Source: Nesterenkonia sp. E16_10 | GTDB taxonomy: Bacteria > Actinomycetota > Actinomycetes > Actinomycetales > Micrococcaceae | Length of the DNA: 64,000 nucleotides | Direction: 5' to 3' | NCBI RefSeq assembly: GCF_017347085.1 | Contig: NZ_JADPSA010000042.1 | Coordinates: 62,001-126,000, forward strand | Shown: one piece after another, positions 52,897 to 61,280 of the stretch | Position numbering within the stretch: position 1 is the first letter of the stretch | How the letters are laid out: every line of letters starts with the position of its first letter | Made by a program: the position numbers and the translations under genes | The notes under the pieces: model-generated | The model's input: the letters and a program-made list of their open reading frames with translations, nothing else | Database searches by the model: none | Told to the model about the DNA's origin: nothing

Positions 52897-53965
52897 GGCC
52901 GTCCCCGATCAGTTGCTCCCAGCCGAGTTCGTGCTCGGCCATGACCGCCGGCAGCGCCGCCTCGTCGGTCTCGGCATGGCACTGACGGATGTAGACGCTG
53001 AGGTCGGCGACCCGCTGGGCATGGATCGCATCCGAGGCGAGCGGGCCCGGTCCGAGGGCGCGCCCGGTGCGGTCGATGATCTCTGCGGCCAACCGATCGA
53101 TGTAGGTGCGCACCGCGAAAGCCTGTGCCTTGGCCAGCGGCAGGTTGCGCGGATCGGCGTCCACGGCGCGGGCGACGCTGCTCAGCAGCGACCAGCCCGC
53201 GGTGAGCCCGGCGGCCGCGGCCCCGGCATGGGCCCGCAGCAGCGGGGAGGCCTTTGGTGTGGCGGCACGACTGAGCAGAGGTGCGGCGACGGCGCGGGCG
53301 GCGCCGAACCAGCAGGCCGCCACTCCGATGCCGCCGTGCCAGAAGCCGGCACGTTCCAGGTAGTCCGCGTGGGTGCCCAGCGCGGTCGCGGGCACCTGTT
53401 CGAAGGACACCCAGCCCGAGTCGCTGGCCGCCATCCCGACCGCATGCCAGGTCTCGGGAACCGGGGCGACACCGGGGGAGGAGAGGTTCACCGCGAAGAG
53501 CAGCTTCTGCGCCGCTGCGCCCGGCGGACGCTCGGCCGGCCCGGCAGACGCCGGGCCCGCGGAGCCCGGCACTGCAGACGCTGGGTCCGCGGAGACCGGC
53601 CCTGCGGAGTCCGGCGACACGGTCGCGGTGACCAGCGCGTGGCTGCACATCGAGGCCCCGGAGCACCAGGCTTTGGTGCCGCTCAGGATCCAGCCCGCGC
53701 TGCTGCGCGTCGCGGTGAGCACCGGCGTCGGCGGCTCTGCGGCCCAGACGCCCCAGAGCTCACCGGTGGAGACCAGCTCGGGGCGGCCCAGGTCGGTGCT
53801 GATCGCGACCGCGTCGGCGTGGGCCTCATAGAGCCGACCCACCACGGTGTTCTGCGCGGTGATTCCGGCCAGCCGGCGCCAGCGCGCCTCCGTGTCACCA
53901 CGCCCGGGCAGTCCGGGAAGGGGCTCACGGAGCTGCTCGTGCACTGCGTGCAGAAGATCGGTCAT
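52883..53965 (-). CDS. Acyl-CoA-dehydrogenase-like protein, short and repeat-bearing
   Basis: 360 residues. ACAD middle and C-terminal folds are recognisable (STGELWGVWAAEP, GWILSGTKAWCSGASMCSHALVTA, LPLAKAQAFAVRTYIDRLAAEIIDRTGRALG), but the final GGTxEI segment with the usual base is absent. Residues about 115-145 carry Ala/Ser/Gly/Pro pentapeptides (SAGPA-type) from a 30-bp DNA repeat. It overlaps genes on both sides (ATGA with the GT2 gene), so is part of a tight three-gene unit. May bind an acyl chain or have another flavin reaction. Confidence 0.75.
   Translation of the reverse strand: MTDLLHAVHEQLREPLPGLPGRGDTEARWRRLAGITAQNTVVGRLYEAHADAVAISTDLGRPELVSTGELWGVWAAEPPTPVLTATRSSAGWILSGTKAWCSGASMCSHALVTATVSPDSAGPVSADPASAVPGSAGPASAGPAERPPGAAAQKLLFAVNLSSPGVAPVPETWHAVGMAASDSGWVSFEQVPATALGTHADYLERAGFWHGGIGVAACWFGAARAVAAPLLSRAATPKASPLLRAHAGAAAAGLTAGWSLLSSVARAVDADPRNLPLAKAQAFAVRTYIDRLAAEIIDRTGRALGPGPLASDAIHAQRVADLSVYIRQCHAETDEAALPAVMAEHELGWEQLIGDGHDTW
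53544..53615. repeat. 30-bp coding repeat inside the acyl-CoA-dehydrogenase-like gene
   Basis: Copies at 53544-53573 and 53574-53603 plus a partial third; in frame, giving the SAGPA/SADPA-type peptide stretch. Confidence 0.7.
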
Positions 53966-54696
53966 GCGTGCAGGGCTCCCAGGGTCTGAGCGAATCCGCG
54001 CGGAGCGCGGCCGGTGGTGCGCCGGGAGGTCATCACCGGCATATCGGTGGCCGTGACGAGCACGGCGTCGCTGCGGCGCAGCCTGGTCACCAGATCGACG
54101 TCCTCATCATCGGCCAGGCTGCGGAACCCGTTCACCGCTCGGTAGGCCCGGGCGGTGAACGCCAGATTCGCGCCGTGGATGTGGCTGTGTCGGCTGCCGG
54201 TGATGTGCTGTGCATAGTCAGCCGCCCAGGCGTGACCCACCGGGTCTGCCCCGAGGACCGGAGCCAGGATCACCGTGCCGAGCACGACGTCGGCGCCTCG
54301 GTCCCGATGCTCGGCCTGCCGGGAGAACCAGTCCAGTGGGACCTGGCTGTCGGCGTCCGTGGTGGCGAGCCACGGCTCGCCTGCGGGTGTCGAGGCGTCG
54401 GTGGCCGTCGGTGAGGCACTGGGGTCTGCCGGTCGGTCCAGCGCGTGAGCGAATCCGGCGGCGCGTGCCGCACCGACGTTGTTGGCGTCGATCGTGAGCA
54501 CCTCGGCCCCTGCTGAGCGTGCGAGCCTCGCGGTTCCGTCGGTGCACGCGTCAGCCACGACGATCAATCGAAGCCATATGCCGGCATGGCGTGCGGATGC
54601 TCGCACCGCACTCAGTGCGGCCTCGATGGTTTCGGCCTCATCATGGGCAGGCATCACCACGATCACGGACGGGCTCTGCGCGGAAGGGTCGGTCAC
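53962..54696 (-). CDS. Family 2 glycosyltransferase
   Basis: 244 residues, GT-A fold only and no membrane helices. Nucleotide-sugar pieces: VIVVMPAHDEAETIEAAL, LIVVADACTDGTARLARSAGAEV, TTDADSQVPLDWF (the DxD motif, here DAD), GANLAFTARAYRAVNGF and ADDEDVDLVTRLR. GTG 54696 lies 6 nt after TAGAAT, so leaderless. First of the GT2/ACAD-like/PIG-L-NodS unit. Acceptor and donor unknown. Confidence 0.88.
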   Translation of the reverse strand: MTDPSAQSPSVIVVMPAHDEAETIEAALSAVRASARHAGIWLRLIVVADACTDGTARLARSAGAEVLTIDANNVGAARAAGFAHALDRPADPSASPTATDASTPAGEPWLATTDADSQVPLDWFSRQAEHRDRGADVVLGTVILAPVLGADPVGHAWAADYAQHITGSRHSHIHGANLAFTARAYRAVNGFRSLADDEDVDLVTRLRRSDAVLVTATDMPVMTSRRTTGRAPRGFAQTLGALHA

Positions 54697-54702
54697 AGAT
54701 TG

Positions 54703-54708
54703 ATTCTA
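54703..54708 (-). promoter_or_regulatory. -10 box TAGAAT of the GT2 operon
   Basis: 6 nt before the GTG start on the minus strand; TGACTC stands about 18 nt upstream as a possible -35. Confidence 0.55.
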
Positions 54709-54729
54709 GGCTCATGAGAGACGTCGGAG

Positions 54730-55758
54730 TCACCGCTGTTTGGAGCTTAGGTCCTGGCTTTGGATCGGATCGCCCGGGGTGCCGAAGACCGGTTCACTCC
54801 GGTGCAGGCGCAGCAGCTCGGCCTCTTCGTCGAGGCTGAGCCCGGATCGACGTGGCCGCAGGAGCCCGCGCAGCCGCTCATCTTCAAGTACCCGGACAGT
54901 GGTGTGGCTCCAAGGTCTGAGCGTGCCGCCGGCCCGCAGAAATGCTGCGTTGCTGCGCCGGGCGAAAGCGACATCGGCCCGCGGCAGCCACAGCGGCAGA
55001 GACCGTGGCCCGGCCCAATGCCGCACATCGTTCTCGCGCAGCCACTCGTCCGTCGCGCTCACCAGTGTGGTGCCCGCCGGGGCGGCGGACCCCAGTTCGG
55101 TGAAGAACTCTTCGAGGCTGATGCTGTGCCCGACGGCGTTGAGCTCTCCGCCGGTCCTGGTGGAGCTCGCAAGCAGGATAAAGCCGGCGAGGTCGGACAC
55201 GTCGATCGTCTGCACCCAGCGCCCCGCAGCCTCGGGGACCAGGATCGGCCCACCGCGCTGAAAGCGTGCGGGCCAATACCCGAACCGGTCGCTCGGATCG
55301 CGAGGTCCGCTGATCAACCCGGGCCGGATGATCAGCAGCCGTTCCCCCAGCCGGGCACGAGAGATGCGCTCGGCGTGCACCTTCGCATCGGCGTAGTCCT
55401 GAAGGTCCCGAGGCTCCACGAGCTGGGCCGTCTCATCGGCGTCGGGCTGATCGTTGCGCGCGTAGACCGACACGCTGGAGATCAGCGTCCAGTGCCGGGC
55501 GTGCCCGGCGAGAACCTCTAGTGCTGACTCCACCAACGGCGGCGCGCAGGAGAGTTCGATGACCTCATCCCACGCGTGCTGCACCTGGTCATACGCCCCA
55601 GGCTCGGTGCGGTCAGCCCGGATCAGCCGCACACCTTCAGGCGTGACCCCGGAGGACCCACGAGCCAAGGCCGTCACCTCATGGCCCTCCTCGAGGGCGG
55701 CAGTCGCGATCTCGCGGCCGAGCCACCCGGTGCCGCCGAGGATCAAGATCTGTCCCAT
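54730..55758 (-). CDS. NAD-dependent epimerase/dehydratase-type (extended SDR) protein
   Basis: 342 residues from ATG 55758; a TTG at 55770 is the alternative. Rossmann motif LILGGTGWLGREIATAALEEGHEVTALARG, then TLISSVSVYAR, YADAKVHAER (active-site YxxxK reads YADAK) and IIRPGLISGPRDPSDRF. Resembles nucleoside-diphosphate-sugar epimerases and plant-type reductases. Same strand as the GT2 operon, 33 nt upstream of its start, but that operon has its own promoter. Confidence 0.82.
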   Translation of the reverse strand: MGQILILGGTGWLGREIATAALEEGHEVTALARGSSGVTPEGVRLIRADRTEPGAYDQVQHAWDEVIELSCAPPLVESALEVLAGHARHWTLISSVSVYARNDQPDADETAQLVEPRDLQDYADAKVHAERISRARLGERLLIIRPGLISGPRDPSDRFGYWPARFQRGGPILVPEAAGRWVQTIDVSDLAGFILLASSTRTGGELNAVGHSISLEEFFTELGSAAPAGTTLVSATDEWLRENDVRHWAGPRSLPLWLPRADVAFARRSNAAFLRAGGTLRPWSHTTVRVLEDERLRGLLRPRRSGLSLDEEAELLRLHRSEPVFGTPGDPIQSQDLSSKQR

Positions 55759-55848
55759 GGGCCGATCCAACGCGAAGACCCGTGGAGGGACAACAGTGTT
55801 TCGCTCTCAGCGGCAGCTCAGCATCGAATGAAGCCGATGCCGGGTCCT

Positions 55849-56145
55849 TCAGCCCTGGTCTTCCAGGAGCGCCTTGAGTGCCTCCTTGTGCGCGAGATAC
55901 GCCTCACGTCCGGCAGGGGTCAGGGCGAGCATCAACCGGGATCGGCCCTGGAAGACGAAGGGCTCTTCGCTGAGGTATCCGGCGTCGGTGAGCTGAGTCA
56001 GATGTTTGCTCAGCGCCGACTTGGAGAGCCCGGTGCGCTCTTGGATCTCGCCGAACTCGATGCTCGAGGCTTGGGAGAGCATCGCGCAGATCCGTAACCG
56101 ATGCGGGGCGTGGATCAGCGCGTCGAAGGCCGGCTCAGGCGCCAC
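55849..56145 (-). CDS. Winged-helix transcriptional regulator (ArsR/MarR-like)
   Basis: 98 residues from GTG 56145, a one-domain winged helix: FDALIHAPHRLRICAMLSQASSIEFGEIQERTGLSKSALSKHLTQLTDAGYLSEEPFVFQGRSRLMLALTPAGREAYLAHKEALKALL. It overlaps the upstream membrane-protein gene by 11 bp, so translation is coupled. No effector domain, so the membrane partner may supply the signal. A double palindrome before the membrane gene is its likely binding site. Confidence 0.85.
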   Translation of the reverse strand: MAPEPAFDALIHAPHRLRICAMLSQASSIEFGEIQERTGLSKSALSKHLTQLTDAGYLSEEPFVFQGRSRLMLALTPAGREAYLAHKEALKALLEDQG

Positions 56146-56587
56146 GATGCCGCCGCTGATAGGGGATGCCGACGGCGAGGATCCCCGCAGCGAGGATGGC
56201 GCCGGCCACCAGCCAGACCCAGGAGCCCAGGGCGTCATCCAGGAGGATCGCGGCGATCGGCACTGCTCCTGCCGCCAGGCCTCCCGCGCAGACCTTGCCC
56301 CAGGGCACGCGGACCCCCTGGTAAGCAGGTTCACGGACACTCACCACACCTGCAATCGCGCCCATCCCTGCGGCGAGCAGCACGATGAGGGCGACCTGGA
56401 GAATGCGCATCGGCACACCGAGGCCTTCGATCGCGTTGGAGCCGGCGATCGTGAACGCCGTAAGGGCGAGGCTCGGGAAGTACCAGGCGGGAACCGGCCG
56501 GTTGATGGTGGCCTGCTCCTCCTGCTCGGCCGCGTCCAGGGCGCGACGGGCCTCCTCCGGGGTCGGGCCTGACCGTTGTGTTTCCAT
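56135..56587 (-). CDS. Four-helix membrane protein paired with winged-helix regulator
   Basis: 150 residues from ATG 56587. A Glu/Ala/Arg-rich cytoplasmic start (about 40 residues), then four membrane helices, ending in IPYQRRHRGA. I do not know the family. The start codon lies within the first GTTTCC-N5-GGAAAC palindrome. The downstream regulator overlaps it. Divergent from an SDR gene. Confidence 0.75.
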   Translation of the reverse strand: METQRSGPTPEEARRALDAAEQEEQATINRPVPAWYFPSLALTAFTIAGSNAIEGLGVPMRILQVALIVLLAAGMGAIAGVVSVREPAYQGVRVPWGKVCAGGLAAGAVPIAAILLDDALGSWVWLVAGAILAAGILAVGIPYQRRHRGA

Positions 56588-56621
56588 ATGGGAAACACTA
56601 ACGAGTTTCCTGCATGGAAAC
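56578..56621. promoter_or_regulatory. Double operator GTTTCC-N5-GGAAAC
   Basis: Palindrome 1 at 56578-56598 (8-bp arms GTGTTTCC and GGAAACAC); palindrome 2 at 56605-56621 (6-bp arms), 25 nt between centres. It lies between the divergent membrane protein/regulator pair and the SDR gene, and palindrome 1 covers the ATG at 56587. Confidence 0.65.
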
Positions 56622-56700
56622 AAGAGGTGGGCCGATGTGTCTCGGCTCTCCCTCCCAGGTCCAGGGGAATTTCTTCGGTCCTGGCCGGCTTCCACCGGGC

Positions 56701-57798
56701 ATGACTTCCACTGCAGAATCCACCGCTGCCACCGCCCGGACAGCACTGATCGTCGGGGCCTCCGGGATCACCGGTTCGGCGATCGCCCGCCAGCTCATCG
56801 AGGAAGACTGGGAGGTCATCGCGCTCTCACGCAGCGCCTCCTCCGCCCCGGGCATCCGCGGGGTCGCCGCAGACCTGCGCGACCCGCAGAGCCTGCGCGC
56901 CGCGCTGGCCGACGAGCGCCCCACACATGTCTTCTTCACCGCCTGGCAGAAGCAGGACTCCGAGGCCGAGAACATCGCGGTCAACGGCGGCATGCTGCGC
57001 GACCTGCTGGCCGCCCTGGCGCATGCGCCGCTGCAGCACGTGGCGCTGGTGACCGGGCTCAAGCACTACCTCGGACCCTTCGAGGCCTACGCCGCCGGAG
57101 AGACTCCCGATACGCCCTTCCACGAGGAGGAGCCGCGCCTGGAGACCCCCAACTTCTATTACGCGCAGGAGGACGAGCTCTTCGCCGCTGCGTCCACGCA
57201 GGGCTTCCACTTCTCGGTGCACCGTGCACACACGATCATCGGCCACGCCGTGGGCAATGCCATGAACATGGGACTGACCATCGCCGTGCAGGCCACGCTG
57301 GCCAAGGAGCTCGACCTCGACTTCGTCTTCCCGGGCAGTGAGCAGCAGTGGAACGGTCTCACCGACATGACCGACGCCGGACTGCTCGCCGAACAGATGA
57401 TCTGGGCCTCCACTGATCCGGCCGGGTCCGACGAGGCGTTCAACATCGTCAACGGCGACGTGTTCCGCTGGCGCTGGATGTGGCCCCGGCTCGCCGCAGA
57501 TCTCGGCGTGCCAGCCGAGCGCGTCGTCGGCTACGCCGAGGCGCCGCGACCGCTGGAGCAGCAGATGGCCCCGCATGAGGCGGCCTGGCCGGGCATCGCG
57601 GAGAAGCACGGACTCGTGGAATCCGACATCGGCCGGCTCGCCTCCTGGTGGCATACCGACGCCGATCTGGGCCGGGACATGGAGGTCGTCACCGATATGG
57701 GCAAGAGCCGAAACGCCGGATTCCTCTCCCACCGCCGCACCGAGCAGGCGTTCAAGGATCTCTTCGCCCGGTACCGCGCGGATCGCGTCATCCCCTGA
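56701..57798 (+). CDS. PRISE-like SDR (progesterone 5-beta-reductase/iridoid synthase type)
   Basis: 365 residues. ATG 56701 is chosen since the Rossmann motif ALIVGASGITGSAIARQL follows closely; ATG 56614 is possible but its first 29 residues look non-coding. PRISE markers: VALVTGLKHYLGPF (with Lys), NFYYAQEDELF (Tyr) and VHRAHTIIGHAVGNAMNMGLTIAVQA. Family members reduce enones with NADPH. Bacterial roles unknown. It shares a control region with the double operator, so probably regulated by the neighbouring winged-helix protein. Confidence 0.85.
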   Translation: MTSTAESTAATARTALIVGASGITGSAIARQLIEEDWEVIALSRSASSAPGIRGVAADLRDPQSLRAALADERPTHVFFTAWQKQDSEAENIAVNGGMLRDLLAALAHAPLQHVALVTGLKHYLGPFEAYAAGETPDTPFHEEEPRLETPNFYYAQEDELFAAASTQGFHFSVHRAHTIIGHAVGNAMNMGLTIAVQATLAKELDLDFVFPGSEQQWNGLTDMTDAGLLAEQMIWASTDPAGSDEAFNIVNGDVFRWRWMWPRLAADLGVPAERVVGYAEAPRPLEQQMAPHEAAWPGIAEKHGLVESDIGRLASWWHTDADLGRDMEVVTDMGKSRNAGFLSHRRTEQAFKDLFARYRADRVIP

Positions 57799-57853
57799 TC
57801 TGATGCGCCCGCTGAGCTGGGTGATCGGTTGAGCCGAGCATCCAGCAGCGCGG

Positions 57854-58261
57854 TCAGTCCCGCACCGCGGCCACGGCCTCGATCTCCACGAGCTGCGCAT
57901 CGTAGCCGAGCACCGTCACACCGAGGAGCGTGCTGGGTGGATCGTGGTCACCGAAGGTCTCGCGCACCACGCGCCAGGCGGTGACCAGGTCCGCCTGGCG
58001 GGTGGAGGCGACCAGCACCCGGGTGCTCACCACGTCGTGGAGCCCAGCCCCGGCCTCACCCAATGCGGTGCGCAGGTTCGCCACGCACTGCTCCGCCTGG
58101 GCCGCGTAGTCGCCGACGCCCACGGTGACGCCCTCCCGGTCCAGCGGGCACGCCCCGGCCAGGAAGATCAGCCGTGCATCGGCGGGGGCTGTGGCCGCAT
58201 AGGCGTACTCCACGGACTCCGCGAGCGAGGGCGACCTGATGAGTGTGACGGCGGTCGGCAA
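57854..58261 (-). CDS. RidA-family protein (enamine/imine deaminase-like)
   Basis: 135 residues. TTG 58261 is preferred: GAAGGAG lies 7 nt before it, while ATG 58288 and ATG 58306 in frame have none. RidA fold: SVEYAYAATAPADARLIFLAGACPLDREG, QAEQCVANLRTALGEAGAGLHDVVSTRVLVAS and PPSTLLGVTVLGYDAQLVEIEAVAAV. The usual catalytic Arg (ARxxV) reads TRVLVA then STLLGV. Related to YjgF proteins that hydrolyse reactive enamines. Confidence 0.85.
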   Translation of the reverse strand: MPTAVTLIRSPSLAESVEYAYAATAPADARLIFLAGACPLDREGVTVGVGDYAAQAEQCVANLRTALGEAGAGLHDVVSTRVLVASTRQADLVTAWRVVRETFGDHDPPSTLLGVTVLGYDAQLVEIEAVAAVRD

Positions 58262-58302
58262 GGGGTGGCTCCTTCGGTGAGGCTGCATGGGCCGTGTCGG
58301 CG

Positions 58303-61083
58303 TCATGCCGAGCTGTGTGGCGAGCTGCGAGGGTCCGAGGCGCGGCCCGCGTAGAGCGCGAGCTTCAGCAACTCGGTGAGCACCAGGACCAGCACCCCTG
58401 AACTGAGCGTGATCAGCAGGTAGAACGGGTCCAGCACCGCGGTGTCGAAGATCGTGTGCAGCCAGGGCAGGTAGATGAACCCGACCTGCAACAGGGTCAG
58501 CGCCGCGACCATCAGCCAGGCGAGCCTGTTCTTGAACAAGACCGCGGGCCTCAGGCTGAACTTCTCCAGGGACTTCACGCTGAAGAGGTAGAAGACCTGA
58601 CAGACCACCAGCACCGTGGTGGCCAGGGTGCGGGCCACCTCGAGATCGTCGCCGGCGTCGATGCGCCAGCGGAACACGATGATCGTCACCGCGGCGATCA
58701 GCAGCGAGACCACCGCGATCTGCACCACGTGCCGGGTATCCACGATTCCGGCGTCGGGGTCACGGGGCCTGCGTCGCATGATGCCGTCCTCGGCGGGCTC
58801 GAAGGCGAACGCGAAGGCCAGCGTGACACCGGTGACCATATTGACCCAGAGCACCTGCAGCGGGGTCAGCGGCAGGGTCCAGCCGAAGGCCACCGCAAGG
58901 AGCACCACCGTGGCCTGGGCGCCGTTGGTGGGCAGCAGGAAGACCAGCGCCTTGCGCAGATTGTCATAGATCCGGCGGCCCTCCTCCACCGCTGCCTCGA
59001 TGGTGGTGAAGTTGTCGTCGGCGAGGACCACCTCGGCGGCGTCCTTGGTGACTTCGGTGCCCTTGAGGCCCATGGCGATGCCGACGTCGGCCCGGCGCAG
59101 CGCGGGGGCGTCGTTGACGCCGTCGCCGGTCATCGCGACCACTTCACCCTCGGCCTGCAGGGCGCGGACCAGTCGCAGCTTGTGCTCAGGGGAGGTGCGG
59201 GCGAACACGTGGTGGCGCTGGGCCAGCGTCCGCAGCCCCTCGTCGTCGGTGGCCTCGAGCTCGGCGCCGGAGATGGCGCCCTGACCGTTGTCGATGCCCA
59301 TCTGCAGCGCGATCGCGGTGGCGGTGCCGGCATGGTCGCCGGTGATCATCTTCACCTGGATTCCGGCGTCGTGGCAGACCTTGATCGCGTCGATGGCCTC
59401 CTGCCGGGGAGGATCCACGATCCCGACCACGCCGACGAAGATCAGCTCCTCACCGAGGGATTCCATGGTCAGCGACTCGCGGTCCTGGGTGTGGGCGGGG
59501 CGGCAGGCGGCGGCCAGGACGCGCAGACCATCCGCAGAGAGGGCGTCGATGTGTGCGTTCCATGCCTCGGCGTCGAGCGCAGCGGTCTGGCCCTGCGCGG
59601 TGAGCTGGCTGGTGGAGCGGGCCAGCAGCCGGTCCGGAGCGCCCTTGATCAGCACGAAGGTCTCGCCCTCAGGCAGCGCCGCCGTGGTGGCCATGAGCTT
59701 GTTCTCGGAGCTGAACGGCAGAGTGGCCAGTCGTGAGGCCGAGTCGTCGTCGAAGGAGAGCTTGCCCGCCAGGGATTTCAGCGCGCCCTCGGTGGGCTCC
59801 CCGGCGATGGTCCAGCTGCCGGCCTCGTTGCGAATCAGCTCGGTGTCATTGGTCAGGCTCATGATCTCCACGAAGCGACGCAGCCCGGAATGCTCCAGGG
59901 TGACCTGCTGACCCTGCAGGGTGACCTCGCCCTCCGGGATGTAGCCGGTCCCGGAGATCTCGAAGGTCTCATCGGCGAGGACGAGGCGCTCGGCAGTCAT
60001 CTCGTTCTTGGTCAGCGTGCCGGTCTTGTCCGAACAGATGGTGGTCACGCTGCCCAGGGTCTGCACGGCGGAGAGCTTGCGGGTGATCGCGTGGCGCCTG
60101 GCCATGGTCTGCACGCCGAGCGCCAGGGTGATGGTGATCAGCGCCGGCAGGCCCTCCGGGATCGCGGCCACGGCGAACCCGGCGGCGGCCTGGAGCAGCT
60201 CGGCGATCGGGGTGCCGTGCAGGCCCCAGCCCAGACCCACCAGCAGCAGCGTCAGCACAAGCACGCCCAGGGAGAGCACCTTGCCGAATCGAGCGATCTG
60301 CCGGGTCAGCGGAGTCTCCAGGGTCTCAACCTCGGACATCATCGTGTTGATGCGCCCGATCTCGGTGTTCTCGCCGGTGCCGACGACGACGCCGGTCGCG
60401 GTCCCCGAGGTCAGCATGGTGCCGGAGAACGCCATGGAGGTGCGGTCCCCCAGAGGGGCGCCCTGTTCGCTGGCCTCGGTGGTCTTCTCGGAGGGGACGG
60501 ATTCACCGGTGAGCGCCGATTCCTCGATGGCGAGGTCGGCGGTGTGGATGAGGCGGACATCGGCGGGGACCTTGTCCCCGGTCCGCAGCCGGACGATGTC
60601 TCCGGGAACGACCAGCTCGGCGTCCACCGTGGCCCAGGAGCCCTCGCGGCGGACATCTGCCCTGGGAGAGAGCATGTCCCGGATGCCCTCCAGGGCGCGC
60701 TCGGCGCGGCCCTCCTGCAGGAAGCCCACGACTGCGTTGATCACGACCACCAGCAGGATCACGATGGTGTCGGCCCAGTGCTGCAGCAGCGCGGTGAGTC
60801 CGGCGGCGCCGATGAGCACGTAGATCAACACGTCGTTGAAGTGCTTGATGAACCGGATGAAGGGGTGGTCCTGCACCGGGTCCGGCAGCCGGTTCGGGCC
60901 GTGCTGTTCCAGGCTCGCCGCGACCGCCTCCGAGCTGAGTCCCCGTTCGGGGTCGACCTTCAGGCGGCGCAGGACTTTCTGGTGTTCCACCGCGTAGGCC
61001 GAGGCGACGTCTTCGATGGAGGCGGCTGCGACGTCGGCTCCCGTGGTCTCGTGCGTGGACGGTGTCTGGGCGGGTGATCTCAC
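58303..61083 (-). CDS. P2-type cation-transporting ATPase
   Basis: 926 residues from GTG 61083 (GAAGGAA upstream). P-type order: N-terminal cation-ATPase domain, TGES in the A domain, AIPEGLPA in M4, phosphorylation motif SDKTGTLTKNE, KGAPDRLL in the N domain, TGDGVNDAPAL in the P domain and a C-terminal six-helix block. PEGLP and the long C-terminal transmembrane half indicate the P2 class (calcium, sodium or mixed monovalent). Ion not determinable. No cysteine-rich metal domain, so not a P1B copper pump. Confidence 0.93.
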   Translation of the reverse strand: MRSPAQTPSTHETTGADVAAASIEDVASAYAVEHQKVLRRLKVDPERGLSSEAVAASLEQHGPNRLPDPVQDHPFIRFIKHFNDVLIYVLIGAAGLTALLQHWADTIVILLVVVINAVVGFLQEGRAERALEGIRDMLSPRADVRREGSWATVDAELVVPGDIVRLRTGDKVPADVRLIHTADLAIEESALTGESVPSEKTTEASEQGAPLGDRTSMAFSGTMLTSGTATGVVVGTGENTEIGRINTMMSEVETLETPLTRQIARFGKVLSLGVLVLTLLLVGLGWGLHGTPIAELLQAAAGFAVAAIPEGLPALITITLALGVQTMARRHAITRKLSAVQTLGSVTTICSDKTGTLTKNEMTAERLVLADETFEISGTGYIPEGEVTLQGQQVTLEHSGLRRFVEIMSLTNDTELIRNEAGSWTIAGEPTEGALKSLAGKLSFDDDSASRLATLPFSSENKLMATTAALPEGETFVLIKGAPDRLLARSTSQLTAQGQTAALDAEAWNAHIDALSADGLRVLAAACRPAHTQDRESLTMESLGEELIFVGVVGIVDPPRQEAIDAIKVCHDAGIQVKMITGDHAGTATAIALQMGIDNGQGAISGAELEATDDEGLRTLAQRHHVFARTSPEHKLRLVRALQAEGEVVAMTGDGVNDAPALRRADVGIAMGLKGTEVTKDAAEVVLADDNFTTIEAAVEEGRRIYDNLRKALVFLLPTNGAQATVVLLAVAFGWTLPLTPLQVLWVNMVTGVTLAFAFAFEPAEDGIMRRRPRDPDAGIVDTRHVVQIAVVSLLIAAVTIIVFRWRIDAGDDLEVARTLATTVLVVCQVFYLFSVKSLEKFSLRPAVLFKNRLAWLMVAALTLLQVGFIYLPWLHTIFDTAVLDPFYLLITLSSGVLVLVLTELLKLALYAGRASDPRSSPHSSA

Positions 61084-61188
61084 AACGATTCCTTCGTCCC
61101 GGGGTCAACGAGTGCTCTCCAGCCTACGGGTGCTTCATGGACAGCGTGCTCGGGGGCCGCTCGGCCCAAGAGAGTCCTCCCTACGACA

Positions 61189-61236
61189 AACGCCCCGCCA
61201 CGCGGAGCTTGAGAGCTCCTGGCGGGGCGGGGCGTT
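61189..61236. terminator. Terminator of the alcohol dehydrogenase gene
   Basis: AACGCCCCGCC (61189-61199) pairs with GGCGGGGCGTT (61226-61236), with an inner GGAGCT/AGCTCC stem. On the minus strand the stem is followed by TTTGTC. Confidence 0.65.
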
Positions 61237-61280
61237 CATCGTCGCGGGCGCTGCGGGGTTCCCCGAAGCGTCCAGCGCGA

